A stretch of 64,000 nt of DNA from Virgibacillus dokdonensis (GTDB lineage Bacteria > Bacillota > Bacilli > Bacillales > Amphibacillaceae), in contig NZ_LT745763.1 in NCBI RefSeq assembly GCF_900166595.1, positions 3,856,526 through 3,920,525 of the forward strand, in the 5' to 3' direction. Below are positions 36,407 through 45,038 of the stretch, in pieces. The notes below the pieces were generated by a model. That model worked only from the letters and a program-made list of their open reading frames with translations, made no database searches and was not told the origin of the DNA. How positions within the stretch are numbered: position 1 is the first letter of the stretch; each line of letters opens with the position of its first letter. A program made the position numbers and the translations under genes.

Positions 36407-36545
36407 GCGACCGTTTAACAACGTAGCGACTGGAACGAATCAACTAAAGGTTTAGTAATCATGGTGATGCACGAACCAACGATGACTTATCGTAGAGCAT
36501 TTCGTGAAGTCGCCTAATTGCTGGGCGATGGAGCCGGATGAGGCT
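36407..36545. repeat. About 140-bp structured dispersed repeat, copy 1
   Basis: Shares long blocks with 63458-63603: CAACGTAGCGA, TGGAACGAA, AATCATGGTGA, GATGACTTATCGTA, TTCGTGAAGTCGCCTA, TTGCTGGGCG and GGAGCCGGA. Roughly 85 per cent of positions agree by eye. It lies in the arginase-ABC intergenic region. It encodes no plausible protein. Confidence 0.85.
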
Positions 36546-36607
36546 TTATTCGGTTATGTTATAAAACACAAGCCACCAATTTTATGCTTTCTTATCTTAT
36601 AACCAAA

Positions 36608-36642
36608 CAACGAGCAACCACATTGTACATGGCTGCTCGTTG
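36608..36642 (-). terminator. Hairpin after the ABC importer operon
   Basis: CAACGAGCAACCA (36608-36620) pairs with TGGCTGCTCGTTG (36630-36642), with one mismatch. The minus-strand tail is TTTGGTT. It probably ends the operon that finishes at 36691. Confidence 0.6.
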
Positions 36643-36690
36643 CTATTTTATAGTTTATGAAACTTCTTTTCCACTTACATTATTTTTATA

Positions 36691-37737
36691 TCAACTTTCA
36701 TCTGAAATCATCGGTATAAGTGCAACTTCCTCACCTACATGATATTGTTCTAGTATTGGAGCATGAGCAATAATTACCTGTCCATTTACTTCAATGGAGT
36801 AATGATATTCTTTGCCTTGAAATTGCTTTGTTTTAATCGTACCCGTTAATTCGTTAGCAATTTTTGGCGATAACTTCAATTGCTCTGGCCTTAAAATATA
36901 CATTTGCTCCCTTTTTAACGCTTCTGCTATTCCCCAATCTTTCCAAGTTACCTTTCCTTGCTGTAGCTGAAAGACATCTTTTTTCCATTCACCTGTAAAT
37001 ATATTTGCTTTTCCAACAAATTTTGCTACAAAAGGCGTTTCAGGATGATAGTAGATTTCTTCTGGTGTCCCTATTTGTTCTATTTTCCCTTTATTCATCA
37101 CAACAATTCGGTCCGCCATCGCTAACGCTTCGCCTTGATCGTGTGTAACGTAAACAATAGAAGCTTTTGTTAAAGCATGAAGACGTTGAATTTCACGACG
37201 CATATCCATACGTAGCTCGGCATCTAAATTGCTCAGCGGTTCATCCATTAGTAATAACTTAGGTTTGGGGGCAATTGCCCGTGCCAGTGAGACACGTTGT
37301 TTTTGCCCACCTGATAATTCTCCAGGCATGCGATCGGCAAATTCTTTTAAATTCACAGTTTCTAACACCTCTAAAATACGTTTTTCCTTAGCAGATGTAA
37401 CTGCTTGATCAGCAAACCTGTGATGATCAAGCGGAAACGCAATATGCTCCTTCACATTCATGTGCGGCCATAAAGCAAAAGACTGAAAAACCATACTCAC
37501 ATTCCGCTTTTCTGGGGCAACCACCTTTTTTGCATTAGCTACTTCTGTACCCGCTAATGAAATTGTGCCATCTGTTGGTGAGTCAAAACCTGCCAATAAT
37601 CGCAACAACGTCGTTTTTCCACAACCCGAAGGTCCTAAAATGGCAAGGAATTCCCCATCTTTTATTGATAAGTTAATATGATGAAGTGCTTGAAAACCAT
37701 CAAAGCTTTTCTTTAGATTTTTGACTACGGTACTCAT
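36691..37737 (-). CDS. ABC importer ATPase (PotA/FbpC-like)
   Basis: This 348-residue ATPase has Walker A GPSGCGKTT, signature LSGGQKQRVSLARA, Walker B LLLMDEPLSNLD and a C-terminal TOBE-type region that holds the permease contact. It overlaps the permease gene by four bases. The family covers importers for iron(III), phosphonates, sugar phosphates and polyamines. The operon context (nucleotidase, PHP phosphoesterase) favours a phosphorylated substrate. Confidence 0.9.
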   Translation of the reverse strand: MSTVVKNLKKSFDGFQALHHINLSIKDGEFLAILGPSGCGKTTLLRLLAGFDSPTDGTISLAGTEVANAKKVVAPEKRNVSMVFQSFALWPHMNVKEHIAFPLDHHRFADQAVTSAKEKRILEVLETVNLKEFADRMPGELSGGQKQRVSLARAIAPKPKLLLMDEPLSNLDAELRMDMRREIQRLHALTKASIVYVTHDQGEALAMADRIVVMNKGKIEQIGTPEEIYYHPETPFVAKFVGKANIFTGEWKKDVFQLQQGKVTWKDWGIAEALKREQMYILRPEQLKLSPKIANELTGTIKTKQFQGKEYHYSIEVNGQVIIAHAPILEQYHVGEEVALIPMISDES

Positions 37738-39482
37738 TTTCGCTTATCCACCTTTCTGTTCCAGCTATACTGAACAGCAAATAGTAACAAATATCCCATA
37801 ATAATTAGCCCAACAATAATTGTGGAGAAGGCTGTTGCATATAAAGAATATCCAGATTGCTGAAAACTCAAAATCGACACCCCTATCGTCTCAGATGTAG
37901 ACGAGTATAATATAGAAGAAACAGTTAATTCTGCTAATGCATTCAGAAATACAAGCAGCGCTCCCCCTAAAACACCTGGAGTAATTAACGGAATAAGCAC
38001 CTTTTTCCATTTACCAAATCCATTCGTTCCACTTATTCGCGCAGCTTCTTCCACTTCTATATTTACTTGTTGAAAGGCGGTAACACTACTTCTAATCTGT
38101 AAAATAAGAAACCGCGTCATGTATGCAATATAAAGGATGAGCGCAGAACCATAAATCCCTGGGTTCCAACCAGGTAAAGGCTCCATCCATGCGAAAATCA
38201 TCGCTAAGGCTAGTACCATTCCTGGTAATGCGTATGGAATAGTAATAGCTGTTTCCATTATTTTTGTCGTTGCACCTGAATTACGGACGCGCTTGTAAGC
38301 AAATGCAGTGCCAACGACAATCCCTACTACGGCTGTGACACCTGCTAGTTGAATACTATTTATAATAGCCTCCAACGTGGAATTACTGGTTAAAATATAG
38401 GCATAATTTTTCCAAGAAAAATTCTCCCATGCAAAATCCAATCCATAGGCACGCAAAAACGATAGCAGCCCCATTGAAATAAGAGGAAAAATACTCGTTA
38501 CCGCAAAAAACAGCCAAATCACGATCTCTACGATTGGTCGCTTTTTCCCCAAATCATATCTAGGAGAATGATCGACGCTGCTTGTCTCCACTTGCTTGGA
38601 CTTTCGCAAAACAAGCCATTGAAAAAATAATCCTACGACGGCAACAACGCCTAAAATCATGGAAAGAACGGCCGCACGTTGAAATGCGGAAGTACCAAAG
38701 CCGATTACTTGCTGATAAATATATGTAGATAAGACTGGAATATCTGCTGGTGTTCCAAGAAATGCAGGTATACCAAAATTATCTAAACTTCCTAAAAAAG
38801 CAATAAATGAGCCGCCAACAATTCCTGGCAACGCCATGGGAAGAATAATTTTTCTAAAAGCTTTCCACCGGGATGAGCCTGAAATTTGTGCGGCTAATTC
38901 CATTTCTCGTGGTATTTTCCGAAACACATGGACAGAAAACAAATACACTAATGGAAAATGACTAATCGCCATAACAAAAATGATGCCTGACATACTATAT
39001 AAATCCCACGATATTGCGGGAAGAGATACATAGGTTAACATTCGTTCCATTAATCCACCAGGTCCAAAGAATTGCACCCATGCTAAAGATGTAATATAGG
39101 AAGGTATAATGAAAGGCAAAAACACAAAAAGCTGCACAAGCTTTTTCCAACGAATATTTGTATACGCCACAATCCAAGCAAAAGCTGTTCCTAAGATAAA
39201 AGCAATTGCCGTCGACAGCACTACAATAATCATCGTATTTTGTAAAACTTCCCATGTCCTTGGCTCTCGTAATATATCCTTGTAAAATTGAAGCGTTATT
39301 CCTTGATCAGATGAAAAGCTCTTCCATATTAATCGAACGATAGGAACGATGAAAAAGATAACTACTACGATTAGTCCGATCGTTTTCGTTGATAGTTGAA
39401 ATAGGTTTGTAGGGGACGCTTGGTGCTGCGTTCCCCTATTATTTGTTTGCGACTTTCCTAGCAATCTTCTCAATACAATCAC
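37734..39482 (-). CDS. Fused ABC importer permease (FbpB/AfuB-like)
   Basis: The protein has 582 residues and contains two permease halves in one chain, about twelve membrane helices in all. Each half has its EAA-type coupling loop: EMELAAQISGSSRWKAF near residue 195 and EVEEAARISGTNGFGKW near residue 480. It lies between the binding protein and ATPase genes. Fused permeases of this kind belong to iron(III)/2-aminoethylphosphonate/hexose-phosphate type importers. Confidence 0.9.
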   Translation of the reverse strand: MIVLRRLLGKSQTNNRGTQHQASPTNLFQLSTKTIGLIVVVIFFIVPIVRLIWKSFSSDQGITLQFYKDILREPRTWEVLQNTMIIVVLSTAIAFILGTAFAWIVAYTNIRWKKLVQLFVFLPFIIPSYITSLAWVQFFGPGGLMERMLTYVSLPAISWDLYSMSGIIFVMAISHFPLVYLFSVHVFRKIPREMELAAQISGSSRWKAFRKIILPMALPGIVGGSFIAFLGSLDNFGIPAFLGTPADIPVLSTYIYQQVIGFGTSAFQRAAVLSMILGVVAVVGLFFQWLVLRKSKQVETSSVDHSPRYDLGKKRPIVEIVIWLFFAVTSIFPLISMGLLSFLRAYGLDFAWENFSWKNYAYILTSNSTLEAIINSIQLAGVTAVVGIVVGTAFAYKRVRNSGATTKIMETAITIPYALPGMVLALAMIFAWMEPLPGWNPGIYGSALILYIAYMTRFLILQIRSSVTAFQQVNIEVEEAARISGTNGFGKWKKVLIPLITPGVLGGALLVFLNALAELTVSSILYSSTSETIGVSILSFQQSGYSLYATAFSTIIVGLIIMGYLLLFAVQYSWNRKVDKRK

Positions 39483-39498
39483 CTACAATTGGATAACC

Positions 39499-40493
39499 TT
39501 AGTTAGAAAACAATTGATCGAATTGTTCCTTATCGGCTGTACGATTTTCATACAATTCTTGCACAGGAGCAGATATAGCTTTAATCTCTTCAATTGATTT
39601 TAAGCCTTCTGGTGGTTCAATGCCTTCACGAATAGGCGTGTAACCAATTTCTGCCTGCATTTTTTGTCCATCTTCAGATAAAATAAAATCAACAAATGCT
39701 TTTGCCGCTTCTTCTTGATCCGTATCTGCCATAATGCCTACAGGTTCCGTAATTACCGGCACTCCTTCATCTGGATATACTAGCTAGCTGCTCGCGCTGC
39801 TAAATAATCTACAACCATTCCATATGTTTTTTGCCCAGAAGAAACGTTTTCCATTACTGCCCCATTTCCTTCTGTAATCATTGGGGTATTTGCTTGTATT
39901 TTCTCATAAAATTCCCAACCAAACGCATCATTACGAGTTAAAACACTTAAATTATATGCAGCAGCGCCAGAATATAACGGGCTTGGCATCACTACTTGCT
40001 CTTTCGCTGCTTCAGAAGTCATTGCGTCCCATGAAGTCGGCATTTCACTCACATTACCTGTATGGACGACTAAACCTGTAGCCATAATTTTTGTTCCTGT
40101 ATACATACCATCTGCATCAACAAATTCATCTGCAATATCTTCTGCTTCTTTTGATTGATAAGACATAAGCAGCTCTTCTTGCTTCAAACCTTCAAATGTT
40201 ACTGCATCTGCAACTAATAACACATCTGCTTGTACTTCTCCTGCTTCTTTTTCCGCTTTGATTTTACTTACTACTTCTTCTGTGCCCGAACGGAAGATGT
40301 TAACTTTTACATCTGGGTGTTTTTCATTAAACGCACCTACTAATTTTTCTGCGTCTACATCTGGTTGAGAAGTGTAAAATTCCACTTCTCCACGAATGGT
40401 ATTCTCTGCGTCTGATGTTTCTTCTTTTTTATCGCCACAAGCTGCTAAAAATAGCAAGACCAATGCAAAAACAATAACCATTACTTTTTTCAT
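39499..40493 (-). pseudogene. Frameshifted ABC importer substrate-binding lipoprotein
   Basis: The first 237 codons encode a signal peptide with lipobox (LFLAACGDKK) and a type 2 periplasmic binding fold. The frame ends at a TAG (39780-39782) within GCTAGCTAG. The missing C-terminal part continues in another frame from about 39783 (LVYPDEGVPVITEPVGIM onward) to the stop at 39499. Intact relatives have a few more residues at the junction, so a small deletion with frameshift fits better than a single base error. AAGGAGG before the ATG lies inside the end of surE. The permease and ATPase look intact, so the importer would lack its receptor unless another protein serves. Confidence 0.82.
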
Positions 40494-41267
40494 TTACTTT
40501 ACCTCCTTAAAATATTGAAACCAACGAGTAAGTTGATCAATTCTCCTTTTCTTTGTGTGTACTAACTCAATAGGGGAAATGGTAATAAACCCTTGCCGCA
40601 GCAGATCATAATCGGTCCCTTCATTAAGCTCTAATTCATGGTAATTATCTTTTAACCAGTAGTATATTTGACCATGTGGATCATTTAACCCCGTAAAGTT
40701 ATATCGAGAGACGGTTAAATCCATTGGCACAACGCGCACTCCTTTACACAACTCTTTCGATGTATAAGGAAGATTTACATTTAACATCAAATTTTTCGGG
40801 ATCTTATTTTGAATAATAACCTCTGCAACTTGATAGAATAATTGTTTAACAACGTCGAATTTTATTTTTCTACTATCAAATGTCTCCAACGATACAGATA
40901 TCGAAGGAACTTGGTATAACATCGCTTCTTGTGCAGCAGCAATCGTTCCTGAGTAATATAAATCTCTTCCAACGTTAGGGCCAATATTAATTCCAGAAAA
41001 TACGATATCTGGCTCGCCTTCTAACACATCCATCCCAAGCTTTACACAATCTGCAGGCGATCCATTGACTGCATAGGCTTCTGCCGTAGAAGAGAAGTCT
41101 ACTTTTTTTAAATTTAATGGTTGACGTAATGTGATTTTATGACTATAGGCACTCTTTTCCGTGTCTGGACAAATTACGGTTACCTTACCAAAATGGGAAA
41201 GCAACTCAGCTAACGCCTTCACACCAGGTGCAAAAATGCCATCATCATTTGTAATTAATATGTTCAA
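40494..41267 (-). CDS. surE: 5'/3'-nucleotidase SurE
   Basis: This 257-residue metal-dependent phosphatase has the diagnostic N-terminus NILITNDDGIFAPG and the GSPADCVKLG and SGINIGPNVGRDLYYSGTI motifs. SurE removes phosphate from nucleoside monophosphates and other phosphoesters. Its stop codon abuts the ATG of the binding protein gene, and its start overlaps the gene before it by four bases. The tight coupling to an importer suggests that it processes imported phosphorylated compounds rather than acting only in stress survival. Confidence 0.95.
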   Translation of the reverse strand: MNILITNDDGIFAPGVKALAELLSHFGKVTVICPDTEKSAYSHKITLRQPLNLKKVDFSSTAEAYAVNGSPADCVKLGMDVLEGEPDIVFSGINIGPNVGRDLYYSGTIAAAQEAMLYQVPSISVSLETFDSRKIKFDVVKQLFYQVAEVIIQNKIPKNLMLNVNLPYTSKELCKGVRVVPMDLTVSRYNFTGLNDPHGQIYYWLKDNYHELELNEGTDYDLLRQGFITISPIELVHTKKRRIDQLTRWFQYFKEVK

Positions 41268-42061
41268 GCATCTATCTTCCTTTCAAGCCAGTGATGATGA
41301 TTCAAATACGCTATATGTTGTTTTAAAAATGCTAATTCCTTTGTTGTATCCATTCCTTCTAACACAATCGGTTTATCTAGCTTACTAAAATAAGTTAGAA
41401 CCCGATGTAGCTCCACGCTCCCTTTTCCAAGCGGAACATGATATTGCGTTTTCGTAGAATCGCTTAAATGAATGCTATTCACATGTTGAAGATGTTCAAA
41501 ATAGTTAATGGGATCATCCTGTAAAGGGACATGGGCGATATCTAAGGTAACGCAAAGCTCTCCATTTAACTTCGCTTGAAACTGTGTCATTTGTTCTGGA
41601 TATGTCAACATTTCTTTTGGAATAACTTCCATTAATTCTTGAGATAAAGTAACCTGCTTCTCTTTTGCGTAATCTAAAAGCAATTGCGTGTTGGTTACTA
41701 AATTCTCCTGATGACATGCGGTCAAATAATTTTTAACGGTATATTTTCCAGGGTGAAATGTCATGTGCAAAGCACCTAATTTCGCAGCCAGATCAATCGA
41801 TTTTTTCAACTCTACGATGGACTGCTGCTGAATACCCTGATTAAGCGAACAAATATTTAAATCCCAACTAGCAGCATGTAATGTGATATCCACTTGCTCC
41901 GCTTTAGCAGTTTCTCTTATATCCTCCGGACTAGCTTGATGATAATACATATGCTCTGCCCACATTTCTACTCCAATACACCCATATTGTTTAGCAATGT
42001 GTATCACTTCCTGTGGATGAAAACTCCAGCATAAGGATGAAGAAATATAAAATGTACTCAA
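41264..42061 (-). CDS. Sugar phosphate isomerase/epimerase-like TIM-barrel protein
   Basis: This 265-residue protein belongs to the xylose isomerase-like/AP endonuclease 2 fold. Metal-site segments are visible: EMWAEHMYYH, LHAASWDL, MTFHPGKYT, TLDIAHVPLQD and VNSIHLSD. The reaction cannot be named from sequence; isomerases, epimerases and phosphodiesterase-like enzymes share this fold. It overlaps both neighbours by four bases (PHP upstream, surE downstream), which implies a shared pathway. Confidence 0.82.
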   Translation of the reverse strand: MSTFYISSSLCWSFHPQEVIHIAKQYGCIGVEMWAEHMYYHQASPEDIRETAKAEQVDITLHAASWDLNICSLNQGIQQQSIVELKKSIDLAAKLGALHMTFHPGKYTVKNYLTACHQENLVTNTQLLLDYAKEKQVTLSQELMEVIPKEMLTYPEQMTQFQAKLNGELCVTLDIAHVPLQDDPINYFEHLQHVNSIHLSDSTKTQYHVPLGKGSVELHRVLTYFSKLDKPIVLEGMDTTKELAFLKQHIAYLNHHHWLERKIDA

Positions 42062-42885
42062 GATTCTTCAGCTCGCTTTATCCAGTAGTTTTTTGAATCC
42101 GTGTCTAATTGCACACTTCCAATGGCAATCTCCTTCTTCTTTCTAGCGCTTGTTCCGTGATAGTCCGATCCGCCTGAAACGAGTAACCCATATTGCTTCG
42201 TAACTTCTAGCCAATAGACACTATCCTCATCAGAGTGCTCGGAGTGATAAACCTCAATTCCATCTAATCCATACGACAGTAATCGTTGCAAAGGAACGGA
42301 CGAACGATAAATAGCTGGATGTGCTAAAAATGCTTTCCCTCCACATTCATGCACTAATTGAATGGCTTTCTCTGCAGAAAAAGCAACACGTTCCACAAAT
42401 GCGGGTTTCCCTTTTTTTAACAGTGCTTGATAAGCATCATCTGCAGTAGGAAAATAACCTTGTCTTACGAGCTCTGCTGCAATATGCGTTCGTACAATCA
42501 CATCGCCAGGTACATGTCGCCTAACATCTGCTAAGGAGATCGCATATCCTAGATTGTTTAATTGAGAAACGATTTTGGCAGCCCAGTTATTACGCTGTTT
42601 TGTCCTCCAATAGATGTGCTCTGTCATTTTAGGATGTTGCGGATCGAAGCAATAACCTAAAATATGCAATTCACCGTCGATACCATCCGTATTAAGCTCT
42701 ATTCCTGGCACCAATGATATTCCTACATGCTCGGCTTCAGGCAAAGCAGTATGATACGCTCCGATGGCGTCATGATCCGTTATCGACAAAATTCGCACCC
42801 CTTTTGCACTCGCCTCCTTAACGATTTCTTTTGGAGTTAAAGCACCATCTGAAAAGGTGGAATGTATATGTAGCTCTGTCTTCAT
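42058..42885 (-). CDS. PHP-domain phosphoesterase (YciV/TrpH-like)
   Basis: The protein has 275 residues. The PHP metal motifs are complete: ELHIHSTFSDG, SITDHDAIGAYHTA, VPGIELNTD, AFLAHPAIY and SGGSDYHG. Related enzymes hydrolyse 3',5'-bisphosphonucleotides, short oligonucleotides or cyclic sugar phosphates. It is the first gene of the operon that continues with the TIM-barrel protein, SurE and the importer. Confidence 0.9.
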   Translation of the reverse strand: MKTELHIHSTFSDGALTPKEIVKEASAKGVRILSITDHDAIGAYHTALPEAEHVGISLVPGIELNTDGIDGELHILGYCFDPQHPKMTEHIYWRTKQRNNWAAKIVSQLNNLGYAISLADVRRHVPGDVIVRTHIAAELVRQGYFPTADDAYQALLKKGKPAFVERVAFSAEKAIQLVHECGGKAFLAHPAIYRSSVPLQRLLSYGLDGIEVYHSEHSDEDSVYWLEVTKQYGLLVSGGSDYHGTSARKKKEIAIGSVQLDTDSKNYWIKRAEES

Positions 42886-43309
42886 CTAATTCCCTCCCTC
42901 GTTTAATGCCTACTTTAAGTATAGTTAACAATTATGAAGGAAGATTAAAGGTGAAATTAAATAACAGCTACATTTTTGTAAATAAAAGTTAACATTCCAT
43001 TATTTAACCTAAATAATGGAATGATCTTCGCAGCGCTTGCCTGCTGGATTTTTTGCCTTTATTCTAAATTGGCGATTTTTACTATTAAATGAATGTAAAT
43101 TTTTTACTCGAAATTAATATTACTATCTTTTTTGTGCTTTGAATGTAAATGGAATGTAAATATTAAAATGAGGTTGTAAACATGACAAAGTATGCCCTAT
43201 TGTAGGAAAGTAAAGAGAGACGATTGATGAAGAAAACACATGTAACTCATGCGAACCTCACTGATTCTAAAGAAGTTTTATTCCTAGATAGGAATAAAAC
43301 CCTAACACA
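42886..43309. other. Intergenic region with two hairpins
   Basis: CATTCCATTATTT-AACCT-AAATAATGGAATG (42993-43023) is a perfect 13-bp stem. GTTTTATTCCTA-GA-TAGGAATAAAAC (43275-43300) is a perfect 12-bp stem. The second lies just past the mevalonate operon terminator arm and may act as a second terminator. GAATGTAAAT is repeated several times between 43090 and 43160. No convincing gene is present. Confidence 0.6.
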
Positions 43310-43378
43310 AAAAGCGCATGGATGTTGTCCACGTACATGATCTGCGCCCTGTCAAGTAGACAGTTAAAAAATAAAAAA

Positions 43379-44299
43379 TTATGCCACAGTCTGGCGCCGG
43401 TATTCTAATGGTGCTAGGCTGTTTAATCTCTTTTGGTATCGTTCCTCATTATAAAATGTAATATACTTATCAATATCTTTTTCTAGCTCCTCAAAGTTCT
43501 TGTAATTCTTTAAGTCATAGCTTTCACATTTAAAATGACCAAAGAAGCTTTCAATTGGTGCGTTATCAATACAATTACCTACACGTGACATACTACGTTT
43601 CATCCCAGCTTCTGCCGTAAGATAACGATATTCCTTTGATGTGTATTGTGAACCACGATCGCTGTGAATTAAAGGGGCTGCATCGGGATTTGCCTTTATA
43701 GCTTCTTTTAGCGTGTTCATAACCAAAGGATTGTCATTATAGCGCCCAACCTGATAGGCGACAATCGAACCGTCATAAAGATCTTTAATAGCACTTAAAT
43801 AAGCCTTGTTACCAAAGCCATACGTCATATGCGTAATATCCGTTACCCACTTCTCATTCGGATTCTCCGCAGTAAATTCACGATTCAAAATGTTTTCTTC
43901 AATATTGATATAGCTTGTCTTTGTGGAATAGCCATTCGAGCGACGAATATGCGATTTTAAGCCCATTTGAATCATTAAGCGTCTAATTCTTTTCTCGTCA
44001 TATTGTTTCTTATATTTGCGATTGATCACCATAGTTATTCGACGATAGCCGAAGTTACCGTTATACTTTCTGAATTCCTCTTTCACTTTTTTCATGAGCC
44101 ACTCATTTTCCCTTTGTCCTTCTGTAGGTTCATGTTTCAACCATTTATAGTATCCAGATCGGGATACATCTAAAATTTCACAGAGTAATAGAATGGGTAT
44201 TGTTGTCTCCTTGTGATAGTCATGAATCGCTTGAAATTTAGCTAGATGTTTACCTAGTCGCGCTGTCCCATCCCCCTTTCGATTTCCTTCAACTTTTTT
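43379..44299 (-). CDS. IS3-family transposase OrfB (catalytic, made by -1 frameshift)
   Basis: The integrase-core DDE residues are visible in WVTDITHMTYG, LIHSDRGSQYTS and NAPIESFFGHFK, the last 35 residues after the second Asp as expected. The frame is open upstream through FQAIHDYHKETTIPILLLCE (an HTH_21-type start) and meets orfA in the -1 frame. The slippery heptamer A AAA AAG is at 44299-44293, with no stop between it and the body of orfB. The full OrfAB transposase is therefore probably functional. Confidence 0.93.
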   Translation of the reverse strand, partial: KKVEGNRKGDGTARLGKHLAKFQAIHDYHKETTIPILLLCEILDVSRSGYYKWLKHEPTEGQRENEWLMKKVKEEFRKYNGNFGYRRITMVINRKYKKQYDEKRIRRLMIQMGLKSHIRRSNGYSTKTSYINIEENILNREFTAENPNEKWVTDITHMTYGFGNKAYLSAIKDLYDGSIVAYQVGRYNDNPLVMNTLKEAIKANPDAAPLIHSDRGSQYTSKEYRYLTAEAGMKRSMSRVGNCIDNAPIESFFGHFKCESYDLKNYKNFEELEKDIDKYITFYNEERYQKRLNSLAPLEYRRQTVA

Positions 44300-44949
44300 A
44301 ATAAGCCATTCTCCGCCTCTAAATACTGATTACGGTGTTCCAATTCTTTAATACGAAGTTGTAATTTCTCCTCTTCGGTAAAGCTAGCCTTTGTTTCTAG
44401 TGTTTTTCCACGACGATCCTGAAGACCCTGTTTCCCATCTTTTTCATATTTACGCAGCCAGCTATATACTTGTTGATAAGAAACGTTATACTTTTTAGCC
44501 ACCTCATGATAATTGCGCTCGTTCGCAATCGTATATTGCACAATTTCAATGCGTTCTTGAAGTGTGGTTTTACGCCCTTTTGTCATGGTTTCTCTTCCTT
44601 TACTAGTAGATTTTATCTCTTTCCCACTAGTATACTGGTTTATCCATTGACGTAAAACCGAATTAGATGAAATATTAAACTTCTCACAAGTCATTCTCAG
44701 ACTGCCTTCTCCATTTAGATAAAATTCAACAGCTTCCCTTTTCAGTTCGCCGGAATACTTCTTCCATGTCCTCGCTTCCTTTAAACCATCCACCCCATCT
44801 GCTTCGTATTTACGCACCCATGAGTTAATCGTAGTACGGTCAACAGCGTATTCTTTAGCAATCGTACTGACAGACGCCATCCCCTCAATCACACGTAATA
44901 CCGCCTCGATTCTTTCATCTAACGTATGTTTACTTCTTCTTTTAGACAT
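44254..44949 (-). CDS. IS3-family transposase OrfA (DNA-binding)
   Basis: The protein has 231 residues from ATG 44949 (MSKRRSKHTLDERIEAV). Two consecutive helix-turn-helix segments (IAKEYAVDRTTINSWVRKYE and VAKKYNVSYQQVYSWLRKYE) are followed by a leucine-zipper-like coiled coil (LRIKELEHRNQYLEAENGLL). It binds the IS ends. The A6G slippery site lies near its C-terminus. Confidence 0.92.
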   Translation of the reverse strand: MSKRRSKHTLDERIEAVLRVIEGMASVSTIAKEYAVDRTTINSWVRKYEADGVDGLKEARTWKKYSGELKREAVEFYLNGEGSLRMTCEKFNISSNSVLRQWINQYTSGKEIKSTSKGRETMTKGRKTTLQERIEIVQYTIANERNYHEVAKKYNVSYQQVYSWLRKYEKDGKQGLQDRRGKTLETKASFTEEEKLQLRIKELEHRNQYLEAENGLLKKLKEIERGMGQRD

Positions 44950-45038
44950 AGAAAATGCCCCCAATATCGTAGTAAAGAGTTTTTATTATTTCTCTGTCTA
45001 CCATAGTGGGAGCATATCACAACATCCATGCGCTTTTA

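Larger units (their letters stand above)
43338..45019 (-). mobile_element. IS3-family (IS150-like) insertion sequence, intact
   Basis: The element is 1682 bp with imperfect terminal repeats: left TGATCTGCGCCCTGTCAAG, right (reversed) TGATATGCTCCCACTATGG, both followed by GTAGACAG and an A-rich stretch. It carries orfA and orfB linked by a -1 frameshift site. Ends are set from TG...CA and from the partner copy at 25480-25612, which stops at the same base. No convincing 3-4 bp target duplication is seen. Confidence 0.92.
43310..45037 (-). terminator. Mevalonate operon terminator split by the IS element
   Basis: AAAAGCGCATGGATGTTG (43310-43327) and CAACATCCATGCGCTTTT (45020-45037) are perfect 18-bp complements lying on either side of the IS, directly after the mvaK2 stop codon. 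Without the IS they would form one strong hairpin with a T-run. The IS entered the loop. Confidence 0.88.

Noticed and set aside
43227..43340. A 37-codon frame (MKKTHVTHANL ... HGCCPRT) ending at the IS edge, which looked like a small cysteine-bearing peptide
   Set aside because: It runs through a perfect palindrome and the terminator arm of the mevalonate operon, and its stop codon is supplied by the IS. It is more likely a chance frame.
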